A DNA stretch of 64,000 nucleotides, from positions 20,380-84,379 of the forward strand of contig JAVCCG010000107.1 in the NCBI GenBank assembly GCA_030765605.1, given 5' to 3'. This stretch comes from Candidatus Alcyoniella australis. GTDB lineage: Bacteria; Lernaellota; Lernaellaia; JAVCCG01; Alcyoniellaceae. A program made the translations under genes and the position numbers. The notes under the pieces are model-generated. The model did not search any database, was not told the origin of the DNA, and saw only the letters and a list, made by a program, of their open reading frames with translations. The first letter of the stretch is position 1. Every line of letters begins with the position of its first letter. Positions 26,564-35,884 of this stretch are shown here, one piece after another.

Positions 26564-27796
26564 CTATTTAAACCGTTGGCGATCGGCCAGCGCCTTGCGC
26601 GCGGTAACAGCCAAAATGCCGGGCACCTGTTTGCTCTTTGAAAGATGCGCCAAGTCCCGGTCGTTGAGCATGGTCATGTATTTGAGCGACAACGGGATCG
26701 GTGTCTTGGGATTGTTCACCAGCGCCAATTTCGTCTGATAGTTCTTGGTCCACTCGCGGCTGTTGGCGATAATCCTGATCAGCTCCTCTCGCGCAGTCTT
26801 GTCGCGCGAGAGCTTGAGCACCTCCTCGATGGTGATCCGCGGATTCTGCAGCACGCATTCCTGGATTATCTTGTTGGGACTTTTAATCAGGATCATCCTG
26901 GCTTCCAGCGATCCCTTAAGCGCCATCTTGATCTGATCCATGACCCTCATCTTCTTGACGCGGAAGGCCATCGAGCTGCGTTCCGTGCCGGTCAGCTCTT
27001 GATCGGGATCGACCAGGAATTCCTTGGCGAACTCCTCATCCTTCTCGAAGCTCTCCTTGGCCAGCTTATCCAGGTCGACGTGCTGCTTGAGCTCCTTCTC
27101 GGACATCGAGTCGAAGACCAAATCGTCGTATTGTTCCCCATGCTCCGCCGACTCTACGGCCTCGTCCATGGCCGAAGCTTCGGTGGAGGGGGCCTCCGGG
27201 GCCTGGGGCTCGATCCCTTCCGCCACCGGCGGGGCGAACTCCTCAAACTCGCGATCTTCGGGCGCCTCGATATTCAACAACCGCAGGAACTGTTCTACGC
27301 GATCGCGGATCGCCCGCGGCACAGCTGAGTTGCGTCTCAGGGCATTGTAAATCTGCGGAGCCTGCACCAACCGCGTCTGGTTGGCGGCGATGATATCGAT
27401 CAGGCCGATGTCGGTCAGCGTCTCGGCCAGGAAGATTATCGTCTCGTTAGCGCAGGTGGGATTGAGCAGGATGCGCTCGTACATCGCCGGCAGCGCCAAC
27501 TCCCTGCGGGCGAAGAAATCGAGCGCCTGCCAAGGAGTAGCCTGGGACGCCAGCGCGGTATCGATCAGGTTCGGCGGCAGCTCGTCGATACTCTCCTGCG
27601 CGGCCTTGGCGATCTGCTCGTCATCGTCCCGGTGCAGGTAGACCAGGGTGACCACCAGTTCCTGGGTGCCCATCGGCAGCAGTCCCTTGGCCGCCGCCAT
27701 GCGCACGCCGGGTCCGGCGTCTTGGGGCAGAATGCTTCTTACCTGTTCGGGCAGCTCTTCCCAGGTGAGTTTTACACCTGTGTAGTTCTCATTCAC
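26564..27796 (-). CDS. Unknown HEAT-repeat-like protein
   Basis: A 410-residue soluble protein without catalytic motifs. The first 165 residues are paired helices with the rhythm of HEAT or leucine-rich variant repeats (VRMAAAKGLLP, QALDFFARRELALPAMYERIL). An acidic low-complexity linker (about 175-225) follows. A second helical block (about 285-410) has RMILIKSPNKIIQ and LALVNNPKTPIP, the latter Asn-Pro spacing being typical of leucine-rich variant repeats. It shares a transcript with the small membrane protein downstream and possibly with the EF-G-like gene, 47 bases upstream. It is probably a protein-interaction scaffold. Confidence 0.6.
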   Translation of the reverse strand: MNENYTGVKLTWEELPEQVRSILPQDAGPGVRMAAAKGLLPMGTQELVVTLVYLHRDDDEQIAKAAQESIDELPPNLIDTALASQATPWQALDFFARRELALPAMYERILLNPTCANETIIFLAETLTDIGLIDIIAANQTRLVQAPQIYNALRRNSAVPRAIRDRVEQFLRLLNIEAPEDREFEEFAPPVAEGIEPQAPEAPSTEASAMDEAVESAEHGEQYDDLVFDSMSEKELKQHVDLDKLAKESFEKDEEFAKEFLVDPDQELTGTERSSMAFRVKKMRVMDQIKMALKGSLEARMILIKSPNKIIQECVLQNPRITIEEVLKLSRDKTAREELIRIIANSREWTKNYQTKLALVNNPKTPIPLSLKYMTMLNDRDLAHLSKSKQVPGILAVTARKALADRQRFK

Positions 27797-27843
27797 GGTT
27801 CAGGCTCCAGCAAAAGCCGTTCGTGGCCACTTTCCAACCGCAA

Positions 27844-29934
27844 CTATTCCTCGGACTCCCGTTTGCTTTCCTCGATGATCTTCGCCTGCAGATTGTGCGG
27901 CACTTCCTCGTAGCGACTGAAGCTCGAAACGTAGCAGCCCTTGCCGCTGGTCAACGAACGAAGGTCCGGCTCGTAGCGCAGCACCTCGGCCAGCGGCACC
28001 TGAACCCGCACCACCGAGTTGCGGCCCTTACTGTCGATGCCCAGCACCCTGCCGCGCCGACTGTTCATGTCGCCCATCACATCGCCCGTCTTATCTTCGG
28101 GCACGGTTATCTCCATGTCGACGATCGGTTCGAGCAACGTGGGTTGGGCCTTTTGCATTGCCGTCTGGAAGCCCATTGAGCCGGCGATTTTGAACGCCAT
28201 CTCCGAGCTGTCCACGGTGTGATAACTGCCGTCGACCAGCTGGACCTGGAAGTCGATCACCGGATAGCCCGCCAGGTGACCGCGCTCGGCGGCCTCGGAT
28301 ATTCCCTTTTCAACAGCGGGGATGTACTGGCGCGGGATCGACCCGCCGACGATCTTGTCGACGAACTGGAATCCCGAGCCGCTGGGCAGTGGATCGAGGT
28401 TGATCACCGTGTCGCCGAACTGTCCGCGACCGCCGGTCTGCTTTTTATAGCGGCCGCGCACTTCTTTGACCGAGGCGCGGATCGTCTCTTTATAGGGCAC
28501 CTTGGGAGCTTTGAGCAGCACCTCCACGCCGAACTTGCGCCGAATGCGCTCGATCGTCATCTCCAGATGCCCCTGTCCCATGCCGGTGAGGATCAGCTGT
28601 TTGGTCTGGGCATCGCGCCTGGTATGCAGCGAGGGGTCCTCCTCTTGGATCCGCTGCAGCGCGCTGGCGATTTTATCCTCGTCGCCCTTGGTCTTGGGCT
28701 CGATGGCAAAGCTGAGCGAACCATCGGGGATTTTAATCATGTCGAAAATCAGCGGCGCCTTGGCGTCAACGTAGGTATCGCCGGTGCGGGTATCCCGCTG
28801 TTTGGCCAGGGCGACGATGTCGCCGCAGACGATGTCGTCCACCGGCTCCTGCTTCTTGCCCTGCATCTTTAACGGCTGGCCGATGCGCTCGTTCGCTTCG
28901 CGTGTGGCGTTGCGGGCCTCGGCGTTGGCGCTCAGGCCGCCGCGGAATACGCGCAGCAGGTTGAGCTTGCCGGCGAACGGATCGACGATCGTCTTGAACA
29001 CCAGGCCGGCGAACGCGCCATCGGTCGCGGGCACTACTTCGATCAGCTTCTCGACATCGGATACGTCGTGGGCTTGCAGCGGCGGGACATCCAACGGGCT
29101 GGGCCCCGAGCCCTCGATAAAATTGAGCAGCAGGTCAACGCCGATGTTCAGCGTGGCCGAACCGCTGAGCAGCGGGACGATCGAGCCCTGGCTCAGCCCC
29201 TTGCCCAGCGCCGCCACCAGTTCCTCGGGCTGGAGTTCCTGGTCTTCCAGATAGCGCTCCATCAGTTCGTCGTCGCTCTCGGCGATCGACTCGATGGCCT
29301 GCATGCGCAGTTCCTCGATCCTGTCGGTCATCGTCTCGGGAATCGGAATCTCCTCGCACTTGCCCGAGCCGTCCTTGGCGTAGCGATAGGCCTTACCCAA
29401 GAGCACGTCGACCACTCCCTCGAAGGCGTCCTCCTGGCCGATGGGAACAACCAGCGGAACCGGAATCACCTTGAACGTCTGCTTGATTTCTTCGAGCACG
29501 GCGTCGAAGTTCGCGCGTTCGCGGTCGAGTTTGTTGATATACAAAGCCCGTGGCTTCTTTTGCTCGACGGCCAACTCCCAATAGCGTTCGGTCTGGACCT
29601 CGATCCCCGAGGCGGAGCAGATCACCATCAGCGCCATGTCGATCGCGGACATCGCGTTGCGGGCATCGGGCACGTAGTTGGCGTCGCCCGGCGTATCGAT
29701 CAGGTTGATCAACGTCTTGCCGTGCTTGATGTATCCGACTGCCATGCCCAGGCTGACCTGGCGGTCCATCTCCTCGGGCTCCCAATCCATCACAGTGTTT
29801 TTATCGGTGATTTTTCCCAGGCGGGTGAGCATCTTTGCGTTGAAAAACATCGCTTCGGCCAGGCTCGTTTTGCCCGAGCCTCCATGGCCGAACAGGCCGA
29901 TGTTTCGGATCAGCCTGGGGTCGTGGCTCTTCAT
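27844..29934 (-). CDS. Elongation factor G-like protein (EF-G2 type)
   Basis: A 696-residue translational GTPase. The G1 loop is GHGGSGKTSL rather than AHIDAGKTT of the canonical factor, as in the EF-G2 class. G3 is DTPGD, G4 is NKLD and G5 is SGSA. The downstream domains II-V are all present (GMGQGHLEMTIERIRRKFGV, a domain IV with GGRGQFGD, and a C-terminal domain with MGDMNSRRGRVLGID). AAAGGAG lies 9 bases before the ATG. These paralogues are not the main translocase; roles in ribosome recycling or stress are debated. The main fusA in a ribosomal operon is not in this window. Confidence 0.9.
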   Translation of the reverse strand: MKSHDPRLIRNIGLFGHGGSGKTSLAEAMFFNAKMLTRLGKITDKNTVMDWEPEEMDRQVSLGMAVGYIKHGKTLINLIDTPGDANYVPDARNAMSAIDMALMVICSASGIEVQTERYWELAVEQKKPRALYINKLDRERANFDAVLEEIKQTFKVIPVPLVVPIGQEDAFEGVVDVLLGKAYRYAKDGSGKCEEIPIPETMTDRIEELRMQAIESIAESDDELMERYLEDQELQPEELVAALGKGLSQGSIVPLLSGSATLNIGVDLLLNFIEGSGPSPLDVPPLQAHDVSDVEKLIEVVPATDGAFAGLVFKTIVDPFAGKLNLLRVFRGGLSANAEARNATREANERIGQPLKMQGKKQEPVDDIVCGDIVALAKQRDTRTGDTYVDAKAPLIFDMIKIPDGSLSFAIEPKTKGDEDKIASALQRIQEEDPSLHTRRDAQTKQLILTGMGQGHLEMTIERIRRKFGVEVLLKAPKVPYKETIRASVKEVRGRYKKQTGGRGQFGDTVINLDPLPSGSGFQFVDKIVGGSIPRQYIPAVEKGISEAAERGHLAGYPVIDFQVQLVDGSYHTVDSSEMAFKIAGSMGFQTAMQKAQPTLLEPIVDMEITVPEDKTGDVMGDMNSRRGRVLGIDSKGRNSVVRVQVPLAEVLRYEPDLRSLTSGKGCYVSSFSRYEEVPHNLQAKIIEESKRESEE

Positions 29935-30111
29935 CAGAACTGACTCCTTTCCATGCTTCGCATCCTGCGGCCCACAGGGCCGATGACAGCCGCAAACGAT
30001 TCTTGCCGTATATCGCTATTCGGGGGAAAACCCCGTAAAAAGGGGAACCTTGGTATCACGATAACGATCGACTGTCAAGAAATCCCGGCCAGGGTGCGCA
30101 GTGGCGACCGA

Positions 30112-30139
30112 TTGACTTTATTCTGTCTTTTGGTACTCT
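30112..30139 (+). promoter_or_regulatory. Candidate promoter of purM
   Basis: TTGACT (30112-30117), a 16-base spacer and TACTCT (30134-30139) with TG two bases upstream (extended -10). The start codon is about 60 bases further on. Confidence 0.4.
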
Positions 30140-30204
30140 ACGATCGCCCTTAGATCTGGGATTAGGCCATACCCAACAAAAGTCAACCTCAGCGGAGACT
30201 GCCA

Positions 30205-31248
30205 GTGAAGCGATCTTTGACCTACTCTGACGCCGGCGTTGACATTGAGGCGGGATCGAATCTGGTCGAAAGAATAAAGCCACTGGTGCGCGCGACGTTC
30301 CGCCCCGAGGTCATCACCGAGATCGGCGGTTTCGCCTCGCTTTTCAAGCTGCACATCGACCAGTGGAAAAACCCGGTGCTGGTCAGTTCCACCGACGGTG
30401 TGGGCACCAAGCTCAAGATCGCCTTTATGATGGACAAGCACGACACCGTGGGGATCGACCTGGTGGCAATGGTGCTCAACGACGTGATCGTCAACGGCGG
30501 CCAGCCGCTATTCATGCTCGACTACTTCGCCACGGGCAAGCTCAAGATCGATACTGCGGTGCAGGTCATCCGCGGCATCTCCGAGGGCTGCTCCCAGGCC
30601 GACTGTTCGCTGATCGGCGGCGAGACCGCCGAGATGCCCGACTTCTATCCCGACGGCGAGTACGACCTGGCGGGGTTCGGCGTAGGAATCGTGGAGAACG
30701 AGGAGATCATCGACGGCAGCCAGATCCGCGTGGGCGACAAGCTGATCAGCATCGGCTCCAGCGGCCTGCACTCCAACGGCTACTCGCTGGTGCGCAAGAT
30801 CGTCTTCGACCGGACGAAGTGCGGCCTCGAGGATCACATCGACGAGCTGGGACGCACGCTGGGCGAGGAGCTGCTCGAGCCGACCAAGATCTACGTGCGC
30901 ACGGTGCGCAACCTGCTGCGCGACTTCCCGATCCACGGCATCTGCAATATCACCGGCGGCGGTCTGACCGAGAACATCCCACGCATCCTTCCCGCGCGCT
31001 GCCGCGCCATATTGCGCAACGGCTCGTGGGAGATCCCGCCGATCTTCGAGTTCCTCCAGCGCTCCGGCGAAATCGAGACCGCCGAGATGAACCGCACCTT
31101 CAACAACGGCATCGGCATGGTGTTGATCGTCCCCGAACAGGAGACCGACAACATCTCGATCCGGCTCGAGGGACTCGGCGAGAAGGTCAGCGTGATCGGC
31201 GAGATCGTCGAACGTAAAAACGACGAGACTGCGCTGCAATTCGAATAG
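30205..31248 (+). CDS. purM: Phosphoribosylformylglycinamidine cyclo-ligase (AIR synthetase)
   Basis: A 347-residue enzyme of purine synthesis; it closes formylglycinamidine ribonucleotide to aminoimidazole ribonucleotide with ATP. Motifs: YSDAGVDIEAG at the N terminus, SSTDGVGTKL, GIDLVAMVLND, LIGGETAEMP, GLHSNGYSLVR and ITGGGLTENIPR. The start is GTG at 30205, supported by GGAG 7 bases upstream. No other pur gene is near; gmk, which finishes the GMP branch, lies 4.6 kb away on the other strand. Confidence 0.96.
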   Translation: MKRSLTYSDAGVDIEAGSNLVERIKPLVRATFRPEVITEIGGFASLFKLHIDQWKNPVLVSSTDGVGTKLKIAFMMDKHDTVGIDLVAMVLNDVIVNGGQPLFMLDYFATGKLKIDTAVQVIRGISEGCSQADCSLIGGETAEMPDFYPDGEYDLAGFGVGIVENEEIIDGSQIRVGDKLISIGSSGLHSNGYSLVRKIVFDRTKCGLEDHIDELGRTLGEELLEPTKIYVRTVRNLLRDFPIHGICNITGGGLTENIPRILPARCRAILRNGSWEIPPIFEFLQRSGEIETAEMNRTFNNGIGMVLIVPEQETDNISIRLEGLGEKVSVIGEIVERKNDETALQFE

Positions 31249-31251
31249 CAA

Positions 31252-32730
31252 ATGTTGGGCAAGCTCTTCGACGCGGTTGTCATCGGCACGGAAATTTCCG
31301 GCCTGATCGCCGGCGCTCTGCTGGTCAAGCGCGGATACAACGTGCTGGTCGTCGACGTCGCCTCAGACAAGGTCGAGCTGCACAAGGAGGGCTACCTGCT
31401 GCGGCGGGCCAAGCCGTTCTTCTTCGGCTTCGGCCAGGGGCACGTGTTCAGCGACATCTTCAACGAGCTGGGCATCCCGTTTCTCGAGAAAAAAAAGTTC
31501 GTGCTCGCCGAGCCAGCGTTTCAGCTGATTCTGCCCCAGAGCAGACTGGACTTCCCTCCGGGTCGCGAGGCCCAATTCCAGCTGTTGGAGCACAACCTGG
31601 GAACCGATGCCAAGGGACTGCGCACGTTTTTCACCGAGATCGACCGCTACCACGACCTGGTGAGCACGATCTTCGCCAGCGACGTGGTCTATCCGCCGGC
31701 CTCGACCTCGGACCGCTGGAAGTTCAACCGCGCGACACGCCCGATCGCCGCGGCGCTCAAAGAGAACGAGAAAACGTCGTTCGACGAGTTCGTCAGCTCG
31801 TTCAACCTCTCGACCGTTTCGCAGAAGATCGTGCGCTCGATCCTCTACTACCTGTCGAGCCTGCAATGCGAGAACGTCACCCTGCTGCGCGCGGCCTACC
31901 TACTGGGCAGCACCCACCGCGGACTGGTCACGGCCGAGGGCGGGATCGCCCTGCTCGAGTCGCTGCTCAAGGAGCGCATCTCGAGCTATCGCGGCAAATT
32001 CCACCAAGCCGACCAGATCGAAGAGGTCGTAATTCGCAAGGGCAAGCTTTCGGCGATCCGCTTCCCCGGCGAAAAGGACGAGGTGCGCTGCCGGCACCTG
32101 CTGGTCAGCTCCAATCCCAAGACCTTCTTCCCCACGTTGCTGCCGCGCGCCTACCGCCGCCAGTTCCGCGAGCTGTGCGAGTGGGAACAGCTGATCCAGA
32201 CCGAGTTCACGCTCTACGTCGGCATTGACGACGATGTGGTGCCCGTGGGCATGCACGACAACCTGATCCTGATCCACGACCCCGAGCGCGAGCTGTGGGC
32301 GCACAACCTGCTGTTCCTCAACCTCAGCCCCCGCGAGAACGAGTTTTACGCGCCCAAGGGCAAGCGGCTGCTGCAGGCCACCTGCCGGCTGAACTTCCGC
32401 GAGGACTTCGGTCTGAACGACGCCAAGCAGCTCTCCGAGCGGATCGTCGAGGTGCTGCGCGGGCTGATCCCGTTCCTGGACGAGCACATCGACCGCATTT
32501 TCGTCGAGGAGAGCTTCAAGCTCTACAAGCGCCGCCTGGACGTCGATCTGCTGGCGCGCATCGAGCCGATCGACACGCTGGGCCTGGGGCACCTGACCAA
32601 CCGCACCCCGCAAAAAGAGGTGCTCTATGCCGGACGCGCGGTGCTGCCCGGAATGGAGATGGAGGGCGAGGCGATCTCGGCGATCACCGCTGCGGACATC
32701 TTTTCCAAAAGTTTGATGAAAAAACGCTGA
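31252..32730 (+). CDS. FAD-dependent desaturase/amine-oxidase-like protein (NAD(P)-binding 8 fold)
   Basis: A 492-residue protein with an N-terminal Rossmann beta-alpha-beta (VVIGTEISGLIAGALLVKRG, with the acidic end VVD). The rest resembles phytoene-desaturase or carotenoid-isomerase-type flavoproteins (VTAEGGIALLESLL for the substrate-side loop; a late VLYAGRAVLPGMEMEGEAISAI that normally holds the FAD ribityl site). The middle glycine of the GxGxxG motif is Glu (GTEISG), which could weaken FAD binding. It starts three bases after purM, so the two are co-transcribed, though no metabolic link is obvious. No carotenoid genes are in view; the substrate is unknown. Confidence 0.65.
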   Translation: MLGKLFDAVVIGTEISGLIAGALLVKRGYNVLVVDVASDKVELHKEGYLLRRAKPFFFGFGQGHVFSDIFNELGIPFLEKKKFVLAEPAFQLILPQSRLDFPPGREAQFQLLEHNLGTDAKGLRTFFTEIDRYHDLVSTIFASDVVYPPASTSDRWKFNRATRPIAAALKENEKTSFDEFVSSFNLSTVSQKIVRSILYYLSSLQCENVTLLRAAYLLGSTHRGLVTAEGGIALLESLLKERISSYRGKFHQADQIEEVVIRKGKLSAIRFPGEKDEVRCRHLLVSSNPKTFFPTLLPRAYRRQFRELCEWEQLIQTEFTLYVGIDDDVVPVGMHDNLILIHDPERELWAHNLLFLNLSPRENEFYAPKGKRLLQATCRLNFREDFGLNDAKQLSERIVEVLRGLIPFLDEHIDRIFVEESFKLYKRRLDVDLLARIEPIDTLGLGHLTNRTPQKEVLYAGRAVLPGMEMEGEAISAITAADIFSKSLMKKR

Positions 32731-32797
32731 GCAACCGATTGGACATGCCCGGCGGATTGTGATAAATAAACGCCCTCGTTTTTATCAGAGGTTTGAA

Positions 32798-32989
32798 ATG
32801 AGTAGAGTTTGCGAGATATGCGGCAAGGGAAGGCTGGTTGGTTACAACATCAGCCATTCGCACATCAAGACCAAGAAAGTGCAGCTGCCCAACCTGCAGC
32901 GGATCCGCATCGTCCAAGACGGTACGGTCAAGCGCGTGCGGGTCTGCACCTCGTGCATCAAAGCCGGCAAGGTCCAAAAGGCGGTTTAA
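32798..32989 (+). CDS. rpmB: 50S ribosomal protein L28, zinc-binding form
   Basis: A 63-residue ribosomal protein beginning MSRVCEICGK. It has two CxxC pairs (CEIC and CTSC), the zinc-carrying version, and the basic core HSHIKTKKVQLPNLQRIR. ATG 32798 is chosen because AGAGG lies 6 bases upstream; a longer frame starts at 32759 but its extra residues are not L28-like. A strong terminator follows. Confidence 0.96.
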   Translation: MSRVCEICGKGRLVGYNISHSHIKTKKVQLPNLQRIRIVQDGTVKRVRVCTSCIKAGKVQKAV

Positions 32990-33011
32990 CCGCACTGCTA
33001 TTCGTCGATAT

Positions 33012-33038
33012 GGGGCGGGCCGCGAGCCCGCCCTTTTT
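33012..33038 (+). terminator. Rho-independent terminator of rpmB
   Basis: A perfect eight-base stem GGGCGGGC (33013-33020) / GCCCGCCC (33026-33033) with a five-base loop, followed by TTTTT (33034-33038). It ends just before the convergent spoT stop codon. Confidence 0.9.
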
Positions 33039-33061
33039 ATTTGCCGTCCGGCGCTTCGGCC

Positions 33062-35227
33062 TCAGCCCCCAACCGGGTTGCGCATCCGCTCGACCCGGAT
33101 CACTCCCTTGATCTTACGCAGGGCGCGGATCATGTGATCCAGCTGCTTAACGTCCCTGACCTGCAGGCTGAAGGTGTGGTCGGCCTGCTTATCGTGGGTC
33201 GTCTCGATGTGCACGCGGGTGATGTTTACCGACTCGGTGCTGATCACCTTGGAGATCGCGGCCAGCATCCCGGGGATGTCCTCGGACGTGATCCGGATCG
33301 TGGCTTGCGACAGGTCGTTGGCGGCCAGGTCCCATTCGACCTCCACCTTGCGCTCCTCCTCCTCGGCCTCGACTTCCGGACAATCGGTGGAGTGGATCGT
33401 CACCCCCCTGCCGCGGGTGATGAAGCCGACGATCGGCTCGCCGGGCAGTGGGTTGCAGCAACGCGCGATGCGGAACACGACGTCGTCCACTCCGCTGACT
33501 CTGATTCCCCGATTGCGACCGCGCAACGGAGAAAGTATTTTGCTGATCGCGCCGCCCTCTTGTTTGGGCTCGGGCTTGTCCGAAGCCGCCTGGGGCGCGA
33601 ACTCTGAGACCACCGGCTTGGTCGTCACCTTGCCAAAGCCGATCAGCGTCAGCAGCCCCTCGAAATTGCCAGCGCCGAACTTCTTGGCGATCTCTTCGAT
33701 CCGCTCGTCGCGCTCGACTTTGTTCAAACTGATCTTGTAGCGCCGTAGTGCTTTCTCCAGCAGGCTGCGCCCCAGGCTCATCGCCCGCGCGCGCTCCTCT
33801 CGCTTTAGAAAAGAGTTGATCTTGTTGCGCGCCTGGGGGGTCTTGACGATTTTCATCCAGTCGCGGCTGGGGCGCGCGCTCTTGCTGGTGATGATCTCCA
33901 CGCGTTCGCCGCTTTTAAGCTGGTACTTCAGCGGCACCAACGAGCCGTTGACCCGGGCGCCGCTGACGCTGTTGCCAACCTCGGTATGGATCGAATAGGC
34001 GAAGTCGATCGGCGTGGCCCCCTTGGGAAAGCTCTTGACGTCGCCGTGGGGCGTAAAGACGTAGACCTCGTCGGGGAACAGGTCGAGTTTGACCGAGTTG
34101 AGGAACTCCTCGGGGTCCTCCAGGTCGCGCTGCCACTCCAGCAGCCGCCGCAACCAAGCGAACTTGTGGTCGTCCTGAGGATTGAAGTCCACACCCTGTT
34201 TGTAGCGCCAATGCGCGGCGATCCCCTCTTCGGCCAGGGCGTGCATCTCGTTAGTGCGGATCTGGATTTCCACCCGCTCGCCGTAGGGGCCGATCACCGT
34301 GGTGTGCAACGACTTGTACATGTTGTCCTTGGGCAGCGCGATGTAGTCTTTGAAACGCCCGGGGACCGGTTTCCAGATCGAGTGGATCACTCCCAGCACC
34401 TCGTAGCAGTCCTGCAATCCCTCGACCACGATACGAAAGGCGATCAGGTCGTACACCTGCTCGAAGCTCAGGCCTTGCGACGTCATCTTCGACGCGATCG
34501 AATGCACGTTCTTGATCCGGCCCATCACGTCGGCTTTGATCCCGTGCTCGTCGAGAATCTCCTTGAGCAGCCGAATTACTTCCTGGACATACTTCTCGCG
34601 CTCGCGGCGCCCCTTCTTAAGCTTTAGCGTGATCTTGTAATACTCGTCGGAGTTCAGCACGCGGAACGAGAGATCCTCCAGCTCGGTCTTGACCGCCTGC
34701 ATCCCCAGCCGCTGGGCCAACGGGGCATAGATCTCCATGGTCTCGCGCGCCACCCGCTGCTGCTTCTCTTTGTTCAAATGCTCGATGGTGCGCATGTTGT
34801 GCAGCCGGTCGGCGAGCTTGATCAGGATCACGCGAATGTCCTTGGCCGTGGCCAGAATGATCTTCTTGAAATTCTCAGCCTGGGCCTCGGCCGAGCTGCC
34901 GAAGCTCATGCGGCCAATCTTGGTCACGCCGTCGACCAGCCCCGCGATCTCCTTGCCGAAGACCTCGGTCAGCCGCTCGATATTTACTTGCTCGCAATCC
35001 TCCAGCGTGTCGTGCAGCAGCCCGGTGGCCACGCTGGCCACGTCCAGCCGCATGTTGGCCAGCTGGTTGGCGACTTCCAGCGGGTGGATCAGGTACGGCT
35101 CGCCGGACTGGCGCAACTGCCCGGCGTGGGCTCTGGCCGAAAAAATATAGGCCCGACGGATCAGATCGAGATCCGCCTCCGGGTTGTACTTCGCAACCCG
35201 GTCGATAATTTCATTGAGCCTGATCAT
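33062..35227 (-). CDS. spoT: Bifunctional (p)ppGpp synthetase/hydrolase
   Basis: A 721-residue RelA/SpoT homologue. It has an N-terminal HD hydrolase (HPLEVANQL, LLHDTLEDC), a synthetase domain with GRFKDYIALPKDNMYKSLHTTV, a TGS domain (VYVFTPHGDVKSFPKGATPIDFA cut by my reading at about 390-450) and a C-terminal ACT domain. The RFKD motif and the intact HD site indicate the bifunctional type rather than synthetase-only RelA. ATG 35227 (MIRLNEI) overlaps the gmk stop in an ATGA; a longer upstream frame is only a shadow of gmk. As the last gene of the LPS/gmk operon, its stringent-response output shares transcription with envelope and GMP genes. Confidence 0.95.
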   Translation of the reverse strand: MIRLNEIIDRVAKYNPEADLDLIRRAYIFSARAHAGQLRQSGEPYLIHPLEVANQLANMRLDVASVATGLLHDTLEDCEQVNIERLTEVFGKEIAGLVDGVTKIGRMSFGSSAEAQAENFKKIILATAKDIRVILIKLADRLHNMRTIEHLNKEKQQRVARETMEIYAPLAQRLGMQAVKTELEDLSFRVLNSDEYYKITLKLKKGRREREKYVQEVIRLLKEILDEHGIKADVMGRIKNVHSIASKMTSQGLSFEQVYDLIAFRIVVEGLQDCYEVLGVIHSIWKPVPGRFKDYIALPKDNMYKSLHTTVIGPYGERVEIQIRTNEMHALAEEGIAAHWRYKQGVDFNPQDDHKFAWLRRLLEWQRDLEDPEEFLNSVKLDLFPDEVYVFTPHGDVKSFPKGATPIDFAYSIHTEVGNSVSGARVNGSLVPLKYQLKSGERVEIITSKSARPSRDWMKIVKTPQARNKINSFLKREERARAMSLGRSLLEKALRRYKISLNKVERDERIEEIAKKFGAGNFEGLLTLIGFGKVTTKPVVSEFAPQAASDKPEPKQEGGAISKILSPLRGRNRGIRVSGVDDVVFRIARCCNPLPGEPIVGFITRGRGVTIHSTDCPEVEAEEEERKVEVEWDLAANDLSQATIRITSEDIPGMLAAISKVISTESVNITRVHIETTHDKQADHTFSLQVRDVKQLDHMIRALRKIKGVIRVERMRNPVGG

Positions 35228-35877
35228 CTGTTGAAACCCGCTCCTGCCGCGATCTGCGGATCCAGCCGACTCAGGGAGCGTTCGAGCCGGCACTCGTCGG
35301 CCCGTTGTGCGTCGCCGCCCCGGATGTAGTTGACGATCGAAAGCAGGTCCCGGGCCGCCGCGTCGAACTCGTCGTTGATTACCACGAACTCGGAACTGCC
35401 CAGATAGGACATCTCACGCCGAGCGTTGGCCAGCCGTCGCTGGATTACCTCGTCGCTGTCGGTTCCGCGCTGCTCCAGCCGTTGGCGCAGGGTCTCCATG
35501 CTCGGCGGGACGATGAAGATCAAGCGCGCTTCGGGCAGCGCTCCTTTGATCTGCACTGCGCCGATCCCGTCGATTTCGAACAAAACGTCCACACCCCTGG
35601 CCCGAATACGTTCCAGGTCGCTGCGACTGGTGCCGTAAAAGTTGCCGTAGAGTTCGGTGTGTTCGAGCAGTTCGCCGTTGTGCAACATGCGCTCGAACTG
35701 TTCTCGATCAACGAAATTGTATTGCTCGCCGTTGTGCTCGTTTTTTCGCGGTTCGCGGGTGGTGGTTGAAAGGCTCAGCTCCAGCCCCTGGGCATGTTCC
35801 AACAGCCAGTGGACCAAGCTGGTCTTCCCCGTACCCGAAGCCCCTGAAATTACGAAAACGCGTCCCGGATGCTCCAT
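35224..35877 (-). CDS. gmk: Guanylate kinase
   Basis: A 217-residue kinase that converts GMP to GDP. The P-loop is SGASGTGKTSL, followed by STTTREPRKNEHNGEQY (GMP binding), the FEIDGIGAVQIK region and the lid RGTDSDEVIQRRL. ATG 35877 gives a normal length; TTG at 35892 in the same frame overlaps yicC and is an alternative. It overlaps spoT by 4 bases. The order yicC-gmk-spoT is a frequent bacterial arrangement. Confidence 0.95.
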   Translation of the reverse strand: MEHPGRVFVISGASGTGKTSLVHWLLEHAQGLELSLSTTTREPRKNEHNGEQYNFVDREQFERMLHNGELLEHTELYGNFYGTSRSDLERIRARGVDVLFEIDGIGAVQIKGALPEARLIFIVPPSMETLRQRLEQRGTDSDEVIQRRLANARREMSYLGSSEFVVINDEFDAAARDLLSIVNYIRGGDAQRADECRLERSLSRLDPQIAAGAGFNR

Positions 35878-35884
35878 CGTATTA

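Noticed and set aside
30022..30046. CGGGG-GAAAA-CCCCG hairpin with a second GGGG downstream, near the EF-G2/purM divergence
   Set aside because: Five-base stem without an adjacent U-tract or a known riboswitch fold; too weak to call a regulator.
32731..32797. TTGGAC-GATAAA as a promoter for rpmB
   Set aside because: Both boxes match poorly; transcription from purM could also read through.
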